The position numbers were made by a program, and so were the translations under genes. Below, in pieces: positions 10,610-21,464 of a stretch of 64,000 nt of DNA. This DNA is from Amaranthus tricolor. Taxonomy: Eukaryota; Streptophyta; Magnoliopsida; Caryophyllales; Amaranthaceae. Position 1 is the stretch's first letter; each line of letters begins with the position of its first letter. Under the pieces are notes generated by a model. The model was not told where the DNA came from, ran no database searches, and worked only from the letters and a program-made list of their open reading frames with translations. The stretch spans positions 20,871,655 through 20,935,654 of the forward strand of contig NC_080060.1 of the NCBI RefSeq assembly GCF_026212465.1, in the 5' to 3' direction.

Positions 10610-11366
10610 TGTTGTGAATGGGCTATGGTAATGGTGAAGAAACAAAAACAAAACAAAGTGCAAAGAAAACAAGAAAAATAAAACACAACAATGGAAGAAG
10701 CAAAACACACTATATGAAGTATCTAAGGATACCTTCCCTCAAACAAAGTATCTTATCATTAATATACTCATTTATACATTAATGACTCACTCTCCCAAAG
10801 CAAAGACCTCACCTTTAGTGGCGGTCTCTCTCAAAATCACTAATACAATGAAGAACTCTCTTAGATAAAACCCTAGTTGCTTCTAGTGTATTAGCTTTAC
10901 TCACAGAAACCTAATGATGCTCTAAGACTTCTTAATATAGACATAAAACACATTAGACAAACCTAACACAAAAGGCTTAAATGCCCAAACAAAAAAGTGA
11001 CTCAAACAGAAAGCCATTGATTGCTCGCGCTGCATATTGCTCGATCGAGCGTGCCCAGCTCGACCGGTCGAGCGCCTGTCTAGTGCTCAATGGATCTTCA
11101 CTGCTGCTTTGCTCGATCCATTACTCGACTTATTCCTCTCCGCTCGACCGGTCAGGCAGCCCTCAAGGCTTCCCAAACTTCGTGCCTTCCCATCATTGAG
11201 GCACATCAACTCATCATCATTTTTCACTTGATCAAGTGACCCAAAACATATGTGTCCATACCCATTAACACTCTCATCTTCACTCTCAAAATTGCAAGAT
11301 AGAGCATGCATGATCAAGTGATCGAACCCATCACTAACCTAATGAGAATTGGGTCTTGACTCAACA
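10610..11366 (-). repeat. 3' LTR of the copia element
   Basis: 757 bp, bounded by TGTTGTGAATGG and GACTCAACA. It contains the perfect palindrome CTCGACCGGTCGAG at 11059-11072. Its match to the split right LTR is clear over the full length. Confidence 0.88.
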
Positions 11367-12675
11367 ATCTCCCCCTCAAGATTAATTCCCTTACCATCAT
11401 CAAATGTCACCATCTTGGGTGACTTGTAACCATCATCAATGTGGCCTAGGCTACCACCATCAAATTGCAACACATACAAGTTGCTTTCACTCCTGCTCCC
11501 TCTCATGAGCACCGTGCTTCCCTTAATGACCTTCAACAGTCCACCACTAGCTTTGAAGGTTCATCCCTTGGACTCTAACCTACCAAGTGATATGAGATTC
11601 CTCTCGATCTTAAGAATGTATCTCACACCACCTAGCCTTCTCTTGGCACGATCATGTGTCACAATATCAACCTCACTTATACCTTCCATCTTCACCCTCT
11701 CATCATTAGGTAAGGTGACAAGGCTACCATCACAATGGCTAAGCGTAGCAAACCTTTCCTTCTCACAACATATATGGAATGAGCAACCGGAGTCAATCAC
11801 TCATTCTTTACTATGAGTCACTCCTCGATCCACAAGAAGCGCACCACCATAGTCATCATCATCCACAACGCCTAGAACGGCACTCCCGCTACTTTCACCA
11901 TCTCTTCTTCCAACCTTCAAGTCTTTCATTTTCTTAAGGTCTTCCTTCATCTACTTGCACATTATTTGAATGTGCCCCTTTGTCTTGCAATAGTAACACT
12001 CCTTGTTACTATAGTCATTCCTGCCTTGAGACTTCCCCCTTGCTTGATCACCCTTCTCTTTTGCTCTCGCACCAAATAGTGCCTCACTACTCCTCTTCTT
12101 ATCTTCCCCATTATGTCTCTCCATAAACCTATCATTCTCCCTCAACACTGCCAATGTTTGATCGTGTGTGATAGATTCCCTCGCATAGAGAAACATTTAA
12201 ACTATATTCTTATAGCTCTTAGGAAGTGAATCCAAGAGTAGTAGGGCTTTCTCTTCATCGGAAAGCTTCTCATCGGCATTCAATAATTGGCACACCAATT
12301 GATTGAATGTGTTGATATGATCTTGCATACTTGTATCATCCTCCTTTATGAGTTGATACAACTCCCCTCTCAAGCATAACTTGTTGGTATGAGACTTCAA
12401 AGCATACACCTTTTGAAGTTTCTCCAACAACACACCGGGGTCGGTCTCCATCAGTCGTTGTACTTGATTTCAAATGCAATGGCAAGCCTAATAGTGCTCA
12501 CTGCCTTCTTCTTCATGGCCACCCACTTCCCTTCATCCATTGTTGTGGGCTTGCTCTTCTCAAGAGAATCATCAATCCCTTGTTGCACTAACAAGTCCTC
12601 TATGGTGCTCCTCCACACCGAAAAATTCATTTTTCCATCAAACAATGGAATATAAAACTTTGCACCATCACCCAT
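11339..12675 (-). pseudogene. Copia gag-protease-preintegrase polyprotein remnant
   Basis: Starts MGDGAKFYIPLFDGKMNF, the usual copia GAG opening. The gag (UBN2/retrotran_gag type) runs to about 12197. A CCHC zinc knuckle is perfect: CYYCKTKGHIQIMCK (C-x2-C-x4-H-x4-C) near 11955-12000. The protease motif VIDSGCSFHI is at about 11770-11800, then a GAG-pre-integrase segment with SGGLLKVIKGS and NLYVLQFDGG. In-frame stops break the ORF near 12451, 12197, 11951, 11805 and 11561. The last 13 or so codons run through the PPT into the LTR, so the deletion removed integrase through RNase H. Such a copy could only be moved by proteins supplied elsewhere. Confidence 0.85.
11367..11377 (-). other. Polypurine tract of the copia element
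   Basis: Minus-strand GAGGGGGAGAT directly upstream of the 3' LTR start TGTTGAG. Confidence 0.8.
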
Positions 12676-12737
12676 ATTGATTGTACACCAAAGACTCTAA
12701 CTTTTACCCACCAAACAACCCACAAATCTAACCTAAA

Positions 12738-12750
12738 GCTTTGATACCAA
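12738..12750 (-). other. Primer binding site of the copia element
   Basis: Minus TTGGTATCAAAGC, one mismatch from the usual initiator tRNA-Met site, one base from the 5' LTR. Confidence 0.82.
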
Positions 12751-12751
12751 T

Positions 12752-13252
12752 TGTTTTAAATAGGCTATGGCAATGGTGGTGAAGAAACGAACACAAAACA
12801 AAGTGTAAATAAAACAAGAAAAATAGAGCACAACAATGGAAGAAGCAAAACATATAATATATGAGGTATCTAAGGATACCTCCCCCTCAAAAAATTTATC
12901 TTATCATTAATATACTCAATAATACATTAATGAGTCACTTTACAAGCTTCAAGAACAATCTCCCAAAGCAAAGACCTCACCTTTAATGGTGGTCTCTCTC
13001 AAAATCACTAATACAATGAAGAACTCTCTTGGATAAAACCCTAGTTGCTTCTAGTGTATTAGCTTTACTCACACAACCCTAATGATGCTCTAAGACTCCT
13101 TAATATAGTCATAAAGCACATTAGACAAACCTAGGACAAAAGGCTTAAAAGCCCAAACAAAAAAGTGACTTAAACAGAAAGCCATTGATTGCTCGCGCTG
13201 CATATTTCTCGATCGAGCATGCCCAGCTCGACTAGTCGAGCGCCTGTCTAGT
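12752..13252 (-). repeat. 5' LTR of the copia element, inner part
   Basis: Continues without loss at 24105 after removal of the gypsy insertion and one CTAGT. It has CTCGACTAGTCGAG at about 13227-13240, a palindrome matching CTCGACCGGTCGAG in the other LTR. Confidence 0.87.
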
Positions 13253-15862
13253 TGTAACGGTCCGGTTTAAGTGACCCGGAAATCCATATGAAAATACAAA
13301 TTCCGATTCACTTTTTGGACTCCAGAGAAGACTTTTCTCTAGGACCGTCAACGTTTCTTCGATAAAGAAATATAGATAAACAGAAAACAAAACCAATGTG
13401 AAAGGTAATAAGTCAGCAGAAGCTCTAACGTACAACTCGAGAGCCTAGAGGCCTCTAAACAAACTAATCGAAATAGCGGAAGCGAACAGAAAACTATCTC
13501 TTTTGTTACATTTATTCAGAGTTTCTTTCTACTCATAATCTAATACCAAAGGTAAAACATAGTCTTGATTATTACGGTTTCTACGTCGAGATCGCACACC
13601 CGACCCCACCTGCAATCAACCTACCAGTCGTCGTAAGACAACACCAGTAGGTTCCAAAGAAACAACCAATACACGTCAGAGACTTCATACAAATATCAAT
13701 CAGGTTGAATACAAGCAGAAAGTTCTTCCTAGCATGCATAGGCTCTACACATTTTTATTAATTAATCTCAACTTGTAACGTTGCCCATCCTGTTCGGGTC
13801 ATTCAAGTATAAACCATTTATTATTAAGTAATTTCAAACTTGTAACATTGCCCGTCCTGTTCGGATCGTTCAAGTATAAAACCAATCCATTTGGTGGAAT
13901 ACACTTGGGAGAGCTAATCCCAAGGCAACCACCGACCTAAGACGTTGCCCGTCTTGTTCGGGTCGCAAAAGGCTAAAGTATGCATACCCCCATGGTGACC
14001 ATAATGATCCAAAACTGCCATGGGAACAATAATTATAATAATCCAAACCAATACGTTAACTCTTTTGGGTAACATAACCAAACGTCAACCCCTTTGGGTG
14101 ACAAACACATAAATTCACAATTTTCAATTAATTATTTCATATTATTTAAGAAGTCTAATCCTTATGTGACTTACAATGCCTTGATTGGAAATGAAACAAC
14201 ACTACTTGCACAACCACATAAACAGTATGGTCTAAGCGTGTACCTTTACGCGCTACAAATAACACTGCTCAAGCACAACCGAAATTTCGCCCTCTTATAA
14301 ATCGAGGTCCTAAATAACACACACAAAACGACCGCGTATTAGAACGTGTTTACACATTTAATCCACTTCATACTCTAAAATATCACTAAGAATTGATAAC
14401 TTTTAATTGTTTACATCCAAATCCCAATAGTTCCAAATTAAAAATTCTGACCAGAAACTTTAAGGGCCATTTCGGACAGATTAGAAAATTCAAATGAAAA
14501 ATCCGACTTCGCCATTGCGTTTGGAACGTGTCAATTACCATGGGTACCAAATTTCATAATTTCTAACATGCATTTACTATTTTTAATTATTTTAAGCGTT
14601 TAACGAGTTTTTAACGCAACGGTGCTTAAAACAACGGAAAACAACTCACGTTTCCGAGTCGGTACCTCTAACGAGGCGGAACAGCTGCTGCCGCCAACAT
14701 TTATATATTATTATTATTATTATTATTTTATTCATTATTATTATTAGTTTATATATACATTATCAACCCTTTTTAAATCTCATGACCAAAATAACTCTTG
14801 CAAGGTCACATTCACAAAATCCTTCAAGAATCTTGAAATTTCATAAATTATGATAACTAAATTAAATACTAAATTCTCTTAACAAATTAAATTTTGTAGA
14901 GAATCACAAAACTATATCACCCTTTTAAATCAAGACACACATATATATAAATATAACACAATCCTTCAAGTAAATCAAATTTTGCTAAAGGATTATTAAA
15001 CCCTTGGATGACTACATAACTTAATCCATACCAACTTAATTTCTACTAACAAATTGAAATTTTGTTAGAGAAATTTAAACCATAAAAGTAATTTATTAGA
15101 ATATCAACAAAACTCAATTCTTATAAAAAATTTAAACTTTGTTAAAGAAGATAAATCAGGAACATAACTTAATCCTTTTAACAAAATTAAGGTTTATTAA
15201 AGAATTGTTAAAGAAAATTACATAAAAATATACTGAATCCTCCTCAAAGTCATAGGATATCATCATACATAAAATGTAATTCATCTTAGAAAACCTTGTA
15301 TATAAAATCTATAACTAGCAATTCAATTAAACTTACCTCTTTGATCAAAAGATTGAATGGAAGAACAAGAGAACAATTTTTTTTTTTGAAATGCCGAATC
15401 ACAAGCCCAAAGGAGAGAATTTTTCTGATTTTTTTTGTTCAATTGAAAGCTTAGAAGGGTGAAGAACTCAAATGGTTTTCAAAAGGATTAATAGGCAATT
15501 AAGGGATGAGCTTAATGTGCCTTAATACACACTTACGAGAGGAGTTACAAGACCCCTCCCATTCCTTCACACAACCGGTCACCCTTCCCCTTCCCTAATC
15601 TTTTATTTTTTTTAATTAATTAATTAATTAATTAATTAATTATATAATTGTCTATTTTTTTTTTGTTAAAAGCAAAAAAGAAATATTGCGCAATAACAAC
15701 GTATGCGATAAAACGCGTTACCGTTAAATAAACTTACTTCGTTTCTTATAATTAACCATGTAATATAATATAATTTAATATTACTTATTTATTTTATTTT
15801 GTTATACTTTATTTTATTATATTTTATTTATTTTTAAACCCGATAATTTCCGGGGTGTTACA
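13253..15862 (-). repeat. 3' LTR of the chromovirus
   Basis: Contains three direct copies of GTTGCCCGTCCTGTTCGGGT-like sequence (about 13786, 13850, 13944), an (ATT)n tract near 14706-14752, five stem-loop units at 14872-15205 and an (AATT)n tract near 15611-15645. The stretch carries no protein-coding gene. Confidence 0.93.
14872..15205. repeat. Five serial stem-loops in the chromovirus LTR
   Basis: Units start near 14872, 14960, 15038, 15116 and 15171. Each has an AACAAATTAAATTTTGTT-like core inside an outer stem. Outer stems differ but mostly keep pairing: AATTCTC with GAGAAT, AATCCTT with AAGGATT, AATTTCT with AGAAATT. The equivalent set is at about 23114-23455. Confidence 0.7.
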
Positions 15863-15880
15863 GACTACCCCCCTTAAAAG
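15863..15880 (-). other. Polypurine tract of the chromovirus
   Basis: Minus TTTTAAGGGGGGTAGTC adjoining the 3' LTR. Confidence 0.8.
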
Positions 15881-16059
15881 AAGTTACGTCCTCATAACTT
15901 GCATGGCAACAGAAAATGCTGAACACACATGTTATCATAACACAACACTTGCAAAAAGGCAAAACTACCAACCAAAAGATTTATCATTATTCGCGCGAAA
16001 TTCCTATCGCCCTCTAACCCCCTTAAGAAGTTACGTCCCCGTAATGCTACTAACCTGAA

Positions 16060-16723
16060 AGAGGTGAGGGTACTTTTCTCGCATAGAGTCTTCCGTTTCC
16101 CATGTTGCCGCTTTATGCTCGTGATTTGACCACAGGACCTTTACCATAGTTATATTCTTTTGTCGCGTACTACGGACCTTCGTGTCCAAGATTCTAACCG
16201 GTTACTCAGAGTAAGACAAGGATGTATCCAAATCTAAAGGTTCGGGATCTAAGACATGAGAGGCTGCGGCATGATATCGCTTAAGCTGTGACACATGGAT
16301 ACGTCATGTACCTTTTTTCAAGGAGTTTGGAAGGGCTAACCGATAAGCCACCTTACCCACACGTTCCAAAATTTCATATGGTCCTATGAATCGAGGGCTC
16401 AACTTTCCACGAGTACCAAAACGTATTACTCCGCGCATGGGTGACACGCGAAGTAATACGCGTTCGCCCCCGGTGAACTCTTTTGGTCGTTGCTTCAAAT
16501 CAGCATAAGACTTTTGACGATCTTGTGCCGCTTTCAAACGATCCTTTATCAACTTCACTTTTGCAGCCATCTGAAATAACAACTCAGGTCCCAAGGTCAC
16601 CGCTTCGGTGAAATCATCCCAATAAACCGGACTACGACAACGACGCCCATACAAAGCCTTAAATGGAGCCATCTGTATAGATGCCTGATAACTGTTGTTG
16701 CAAGAAAATTTGACCAGGTCCAA
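16060..16723 (-). pseudogene. Chromovirus integrase C-terminus and chromodomain-like tail
   Basis: The reading frame continues the integrase after a TGA at 16745-16747. It has the integrase C-terminal core (LYGRRCRSPVYWDD, then LSPRFIGPYEILERVGKVAY) and a TGA at 16304-16306. Beyond the stop, the same strand encodes a chromodomain-like end with PVRILDTKVRSTRQKN and VKVLWSNHE...ATWETEDSM, the pattern of Tekay-clade chromodomains that direct integration to chromatin. A further stop lies just before PVRIL. Confidence 0.78.
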
Positions 16724-16744
16724 ATGTTCATCCCACGACCCTTG

Positions 16745-18853
16745 TCATTCCATGGCAATAGCGCGCAACATATCTTCTAGAATCTGATTTATCTGTTCCG
16801 TCTGCGGATGGGAAGACGTACTATAAAGTAACGTAGTGCCCATTGCCTGATGCAAGGTTTGCCAAAATTGTGACAAATACCGTGTATCTCTATCGGACAC
16901 AATAGTACGGGGCACACCATGAAATTGCACGACATACTTAATGTAAGCTCGAGCTAACTGTTCCATCTCCCAACGACAATTGATAGGGATGAAACGAGCT
17001 GACTTAGTCAAACGGTCCACTATGACCCATAATGCATCATTTCCCGCCTTCGTCCGGGGTAAACCCACAATAAAATCCATAGAGATATCATCCCATTTCC
17101 ATACTGGTATGTCCAAAGGTTGTAGTAAACCTCCTGGTCTTTTATGCTCACTTTTAATCTTTTGACAAGTCAAACAGTGCGAGACATAATCCGCAATATC
17201 CTTCTTCATCCCAGACCACCAAAACATTAACTTAAGGTCTTGATACATTTTATCACCGTCCGGATGAACTGAAAATTTCGTACAATGGGCCTCATGCAAG
17301 ATACGTTCCTTCAAAGATTTCTCCCCTGTTGGTAAACACCAACGACCCTTGAACCTCAAGCTTCCATCTTCCTGAACAAAGAATCCTTCCGCTTTTCCTT
17401 CCCGTGCCTGTTCCTTTAACTTCAAGAGTTTTGGGTCTTTATCCTGGGAAATCAAAATTTCTTCAAAGAACGAAGGTCGAATAGCCAAGGCACTCAGACA
17501 CCCCTGTAACTCACCTTTACGTACTACTTTCAAATTTAATCTGGCAAAATCCCGATGCAACTCCTCAACTCCATTTAAGGCGAAAAACGAGGGATTAGAC
17601 TTCCTACTCAATGCATCGGCTACCAAGTTCGCTCGTCCCTCATGATATATGAACTCCAAATCATAATCTGTCATCAACTCTAGCCACCTATGTTGCGGCA
17701 TGTTCAAATCGGGCTGAGTGTAGAGATACTTCAGACTCTGATGATCAGTGTACGTCTTACATTTGACGCCATACAAGTAATGTCGCCATATTTTGAGAGC
17801 AAACACTATAGCAGCCAACTCCAGAACATGGGTAGGATAATTAACTTTATGTACTTTCAATTGTCGTGATGGGTAAGCAATCACCTTACGGTCCTGCATC
17901 AATACACAACCCAATCCTTTCTTCGATGCGTCACTGTAAACAGTATAATCCAACTTTGGGTCAGGCAAAGTAAGAACAGGGGCCGTAGTTAACTTTTCCT
18001 TCAAAGTCATGAAGGCCTGTTCACACTCGTCAGTCCACACAAACTTCTTCTCTTTCTTCATCAACGAAGTCATAGGCCGAGCAATTCGTGAGAAATCTTT
18101 GACAAAACGACGGTAATACCAAGCCAAGCCTAAGAAACTTCGTACTTTAGTGACATTCTTCGGTGGCGACAAGCTTCGAACTGCCTCTACTTTCGCCGGA
18201 TCCACCGAAATACCCTCCTTAGAAACAAAATGACCCAAAAATGAGACCTTTTCCAACCAAAAGTCACACTTTGAAAACTTCGTGTACAACTTATTTTCTC
18301 GCAGAGTTTGCAGGACTAAACGTAGATGTTTCTCATGATCATCCTGGTCCCTCAAATATACTAATATGTCATCAATAAAGACAACCACAAACTTATCCAA
18401 GTACGCACTAAACACTTGGTTCATTAAACACATGAACGCAGCTGGAGCATTTGTCAACCCAAAAGGCATCACGGTGAACTCATAATGTCCATAACGTGTT
18501 CTAAAAGTTGTTTTATGTATATCCCCTTCAGCTATTCTTAGCTGATGATAACTCGATCTTAAGTCAATTTTAGAAAAGATCCCGGCTCCTCTCAAATGAT
18601 CAAATAAGTCATCTAATCAGGGTAACGGGTATTTATTCTTAACGGTTACCTTGTTTAACTCTCTGTAGTCGATGCATAATCTCAAACTACCATCTTTCTT
18701 TCTCACAAACAAAACTGGAGCGCCCCAAGGTGAAACACTAGGTCGAACATAACCCTTATCCAACAATTCTTCAAGCTGAGACTTTGATTCCTCCATCTCC
18801 TTCGGAGCCATACGATAAGGGGCCTTAGAAATCGGCTCAGTCCCAGGTATCAA
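16745..18853 (-). pseudogene. Chromovirus RT-RNase H-integrase
   Basis: Opens with the RT segment [20 protein letters not shown]. It is cut by a TGA at 18617-18619 where relatives have Arg (CGA) after NKYPLP, then stays open for 616 codons from 18595. RT active site [11 protein letters not shown], RNase H opening [12 protein letters not shown] and Asp near [10 protein letters not shown], integrase HHCC (with HCLTCQKIK), and catalytic Asp in DDISMDF and IVSDRDTRY. The third catalytic region reads HPQTEQINQ rather than the family's HPQTDGQTE pattern, which looks like a four-residue loss between two QT units that keeps the Glu. It ends at a TGA replacing a Trp or similar codon at 16745-16747. 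Confidence 0.92.
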
Positions 18854-18871
18854 GTCTATCGTGAAGTCAAT

Positions 18872-19429
18872 TTATCGTTGAGGTGGCATACCGGGATTCT
18901 CGTCAGGAAAAACATCGAAAAATTCATTCACTACAGCAATATCCTTGGGGTCCTCCTCCTTCTTTCCCCCTTGGCTGATATGGCGTAAGTACAAAGGGTG
19001 TCCTTGCCTCACGAGTCTTTGCAATTCTAATGTCGACACCAAAATCGTCCTGGGCCCCTTGGGAAACTTCGTATATCTAACGTTTTCCCCTCGAGGTCCT
19101 TCCAACAATACTCTCTGCTCTCTACATTCAATAGTGGCTTTATATTTTCCCAACCAGTCCATCCCCAAAATTACCTCTAAGCCTTCCATATCTAACACAT
19201 ACAAGTCACTAGGAAAGACAACTTTTTCTATCTTCAAGGGTACATCCTTATACAGTCTATCACAACTGTACAATTTTCCCGATGGGACAGCTGCCGTATA
19301 AGAAACTTTTTCAAAAGTTCCTAAATTCAATTCTTCTACTTTACTCTTTGCAAGAAAAGAACATGTAGCTCCCGAATCAAATAATACATTCACAGCTATA
19401 GAATGAATGGCGAACGTACCTGTAACCAC
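18872..19429 (-). pseudogene. Chromovirus aspartic protease and RT linker
   Basis: The catalytic motif is LFDSGATCSFL near the N-terminus. A flap-like and core region ILGMDWLGKYKATIEC follows, then the linker with EFFDVFPDE that precedes RT. A TAA at 18872-18874 separates it from the RT part, where the family usually has a sense codon after PPQR. The protease matures the Gag-Pol polyprotein in the particle. Confidence 0.88.
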
Positions 19430-19474
19430 ATCCGTCGCCTGGTCAACTTCTCTTGTACTGACCGCAGATACCCT

Positions 19475-20648
19475 TCAACTAGTCGTTTGTGCATTAACTC
19501 CTCCCACGGGATTGCCCCCACGATGCATTTCTGACCCTTCAGCCCGATTTCCATCTACCCGGCCTTGTCCCCCATTAAAAGGTCGCTGAAACCTTTTACC
19601 AGCATTACCACGATTTCCATTCCCGTACTGTCGGCTGACTTGACTGCCGGCGTTGTTTGAATTATATTGCCGGTGCTGCCCACCCGGCTGTTGACTTCTA
19701 CCCCCTTCCTTTATGTAGCATTCAAACTCCCTATGTCCTCTTTTGTGACAAAAGTTACACTCGATCAAATTCCCATCACAATCTTTTCCCGGGTGATTTC
19801 TCTTGCATCTTCTACAGAACTACTTCCTTTCATTGCCATCTCCGTCCAGTAATGGCTTAGCAGGCTTCGCGTCTCCTCTAAACCCAGGATTTGTACCAGA
19901 CCTGCCTCCCTAAAAGTTTTCGATATTTCTTGCTTTCTTATGATAAAAACCCGACAAGTTCTCCGATGTCTGACCCGAAACCTTTTTCCTCTTCTCAGGG
20001 ACATTACCCTTCTCTTTTTCCTTCTCTTTCCTCAAAATATTTCCTATTTGAGACGCTCGCTTGTACATCTGCTCCAGGTTGCTGTAACGATCACTTTCAA
20101 TATGTTTTTAAATATCATACGACAATCCCAGCTCAAATCGCTGCATTTTCTTCTCTTCAGTGGGAACATCATCAGGACAGTACTTAAGATATTCCATAAA
20201 TTTGTGGTAATACTCATCAACAGTCATACCACCCATCTCTAACCGCGCAAACTCGTTCGACTTATCTTTCCTTACGTGCAGCGGATAGAATTTCTCCCGC
20301 ATGGCCCTCTTCAGCCTGCTCCAACAGCCCCGATTTACTGTTTGCCCACCAGTAGTCGGCTTCTCCAACCAAATAAAATGCAGCCTGATTGACCTTCAAT
20401 TCTTTTGGACATTCTACTACATCAAAAAGTTTGTCAAATTCTCTTAACCAGAGTTCAAGCTCAGATGGCTCCCCTTTTCCATCGAAAGTCGAGGGTTTGC
20501 TCTAACTAATTCGTTTGCTCATTTCAGATGCTAATTCCGACATAGACCTCTCTCGTGGTGCGCTTACACTTGATAATGCTTTAACCAGATCTCTTAGCGT
20601 ACGGTTAGCATCATTTCTAGACAGTCTCTTTTTTGACAAAGGAGGCAT
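19475..20648 (-). pseudogene. Chromovirus gag with two zinc knuckles
   Basis: The start is ATG at 20646-20648 (MPPLSKKRLSR), six bases after the stop of the preceding ORF. There is an in-frame TAG at 20502-20504 early in gag. Sequence then includes FDGKGEPSELELWLREFDKL and, after a frameshift near 20300-20350, AMREKFYPLHVRKDKSNEFA and DEYYHKFMEYLKYCPDDVP, typical Tekay-type capsid. Knuckles: CRRCKRNHPGKDC and CNFCHKRGHREFEC. More stops lie near 20108, 19912, 19825 and 19475. Gag is more damaged than pol. Confidence 0.85.
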
Positions 20649-20654
20649 CTTATT

Positions 20655-21302
20655 TTAACGCCAAGCATCCCAAGTGTCAGCATTCTCATCATAGCTTGCT
20701 ATGTCAAAGTTCTCATCATTTGCATCTTCCCCAGAATCAGAGCTGCAGTTCAAGTGCACATCTTCTGATTCACTATCACTATTTCTAGGGTGGTCTATTG
20801 GTACTTCCTCCACGTCTTCTTCGGGATCCTCTTCATCTGAGCAACCCCTATCAAACCCAGTCCCATATCCATACAGATCATAGTGCGACCCCCAATTTCC
20901 ACTCTCATCTTCGTTGGAAATCTCTACATAATTAGGTGGTTCCCGTTTAGGCTCCCACATTTCGACATCACTCTCCGATTGAACCTCGGTTTCCACTAGT
21001 GAAGGGTCGGGTAGGTTCCGCTCCTTCAAGGGCTCGCCCTCCTCCTCGGGTTCTACATTTTTCCTAGATTCGGACAAACGACGTAACTCATTTAGGTCTA
21101 AATCTAAATCATAACATACCCTATCAGCCTTTACCTTAACCATACGCATCCTCTCCCTATAATCTCGGATACTTTCACCATCCCTTATTTTCCAAATATC
21201 AGCATTGGAGACTTCTCTCCAGGCAGTCTCTAGGTCAAACATCAGTATCTTACTAGACTTCCCGAGGGTGAGTGAGTCCAAGGGTGTTTTTCCCTTATCC
21301 AT
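20655..21302 (-). CDS. Extra ORF before gag in the chromovirus (215 aa, acidic)
   Basis: Open from a Met at 21302 (MDKGKTPLDSLTLGKSS) to a TAA at 20655-20657. A Met at 21371 extends it by 23 hydrophobic codons, but the sequence CTTTGTACTTCCGTGTAG just before MDKG looks like an intron acceptor, so I prefer the downstream start. N-terminal third: a basic/hydrophobic helical part with RDGESIRDYRERMRMVKVKA. The rest is strongly acidic (long Glu/Asp runs), probably disordered, ending with DTWDAWR. The gag ATG lies six bases after its stop. Intact, unlike gag-pol. Extra ORFs upstream of gag are known from some plant gypsy lineages such as Ogre; I do not recognise this one. Confidence 0.7.
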   Translation of the reverse strand: MDKGKTPLDSLTLGKSSKILMFDLETAWREVSNADIWKIRDGESIRDYRERMRMVKVKADRVCYDLDLDLNELRRLSESRKNVEPEEEGEPLKERNLPDPSLVETEVQSESDVEMWEPKREPPNYVEISNEDESGNWGSHYDLYGYGTGFDRGCSDEEDPEEDVEEVPIDHPRNSDSESEDVHLNCSSDSGEDANDENFDIASYDENADTWDAWR

Positions 21303-21448
21303 AAATCCTGATTCTACACGGAAGTACAAAGAAAGAATTACTATCACAAACAACCTACAACGCAAACACATTCCAAAAATTTACGTGCCAAAGACTACTT
21401 TCCAACTCTCTATTAAGGTTGTTTATTCCTTTATCATCTGAGGAACGT

Positions 21449-21462
21449 TGGCTCTGATACCA
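21449..21462 (-). other. Primer binding site of the chromovirus
   Basis: Minus TGGTATCAGAGCCA, matching initiator tRNA-Met, two bases from the 5' LTR. Confidence 0.9.
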
Positions 21463-21464
21463 AT

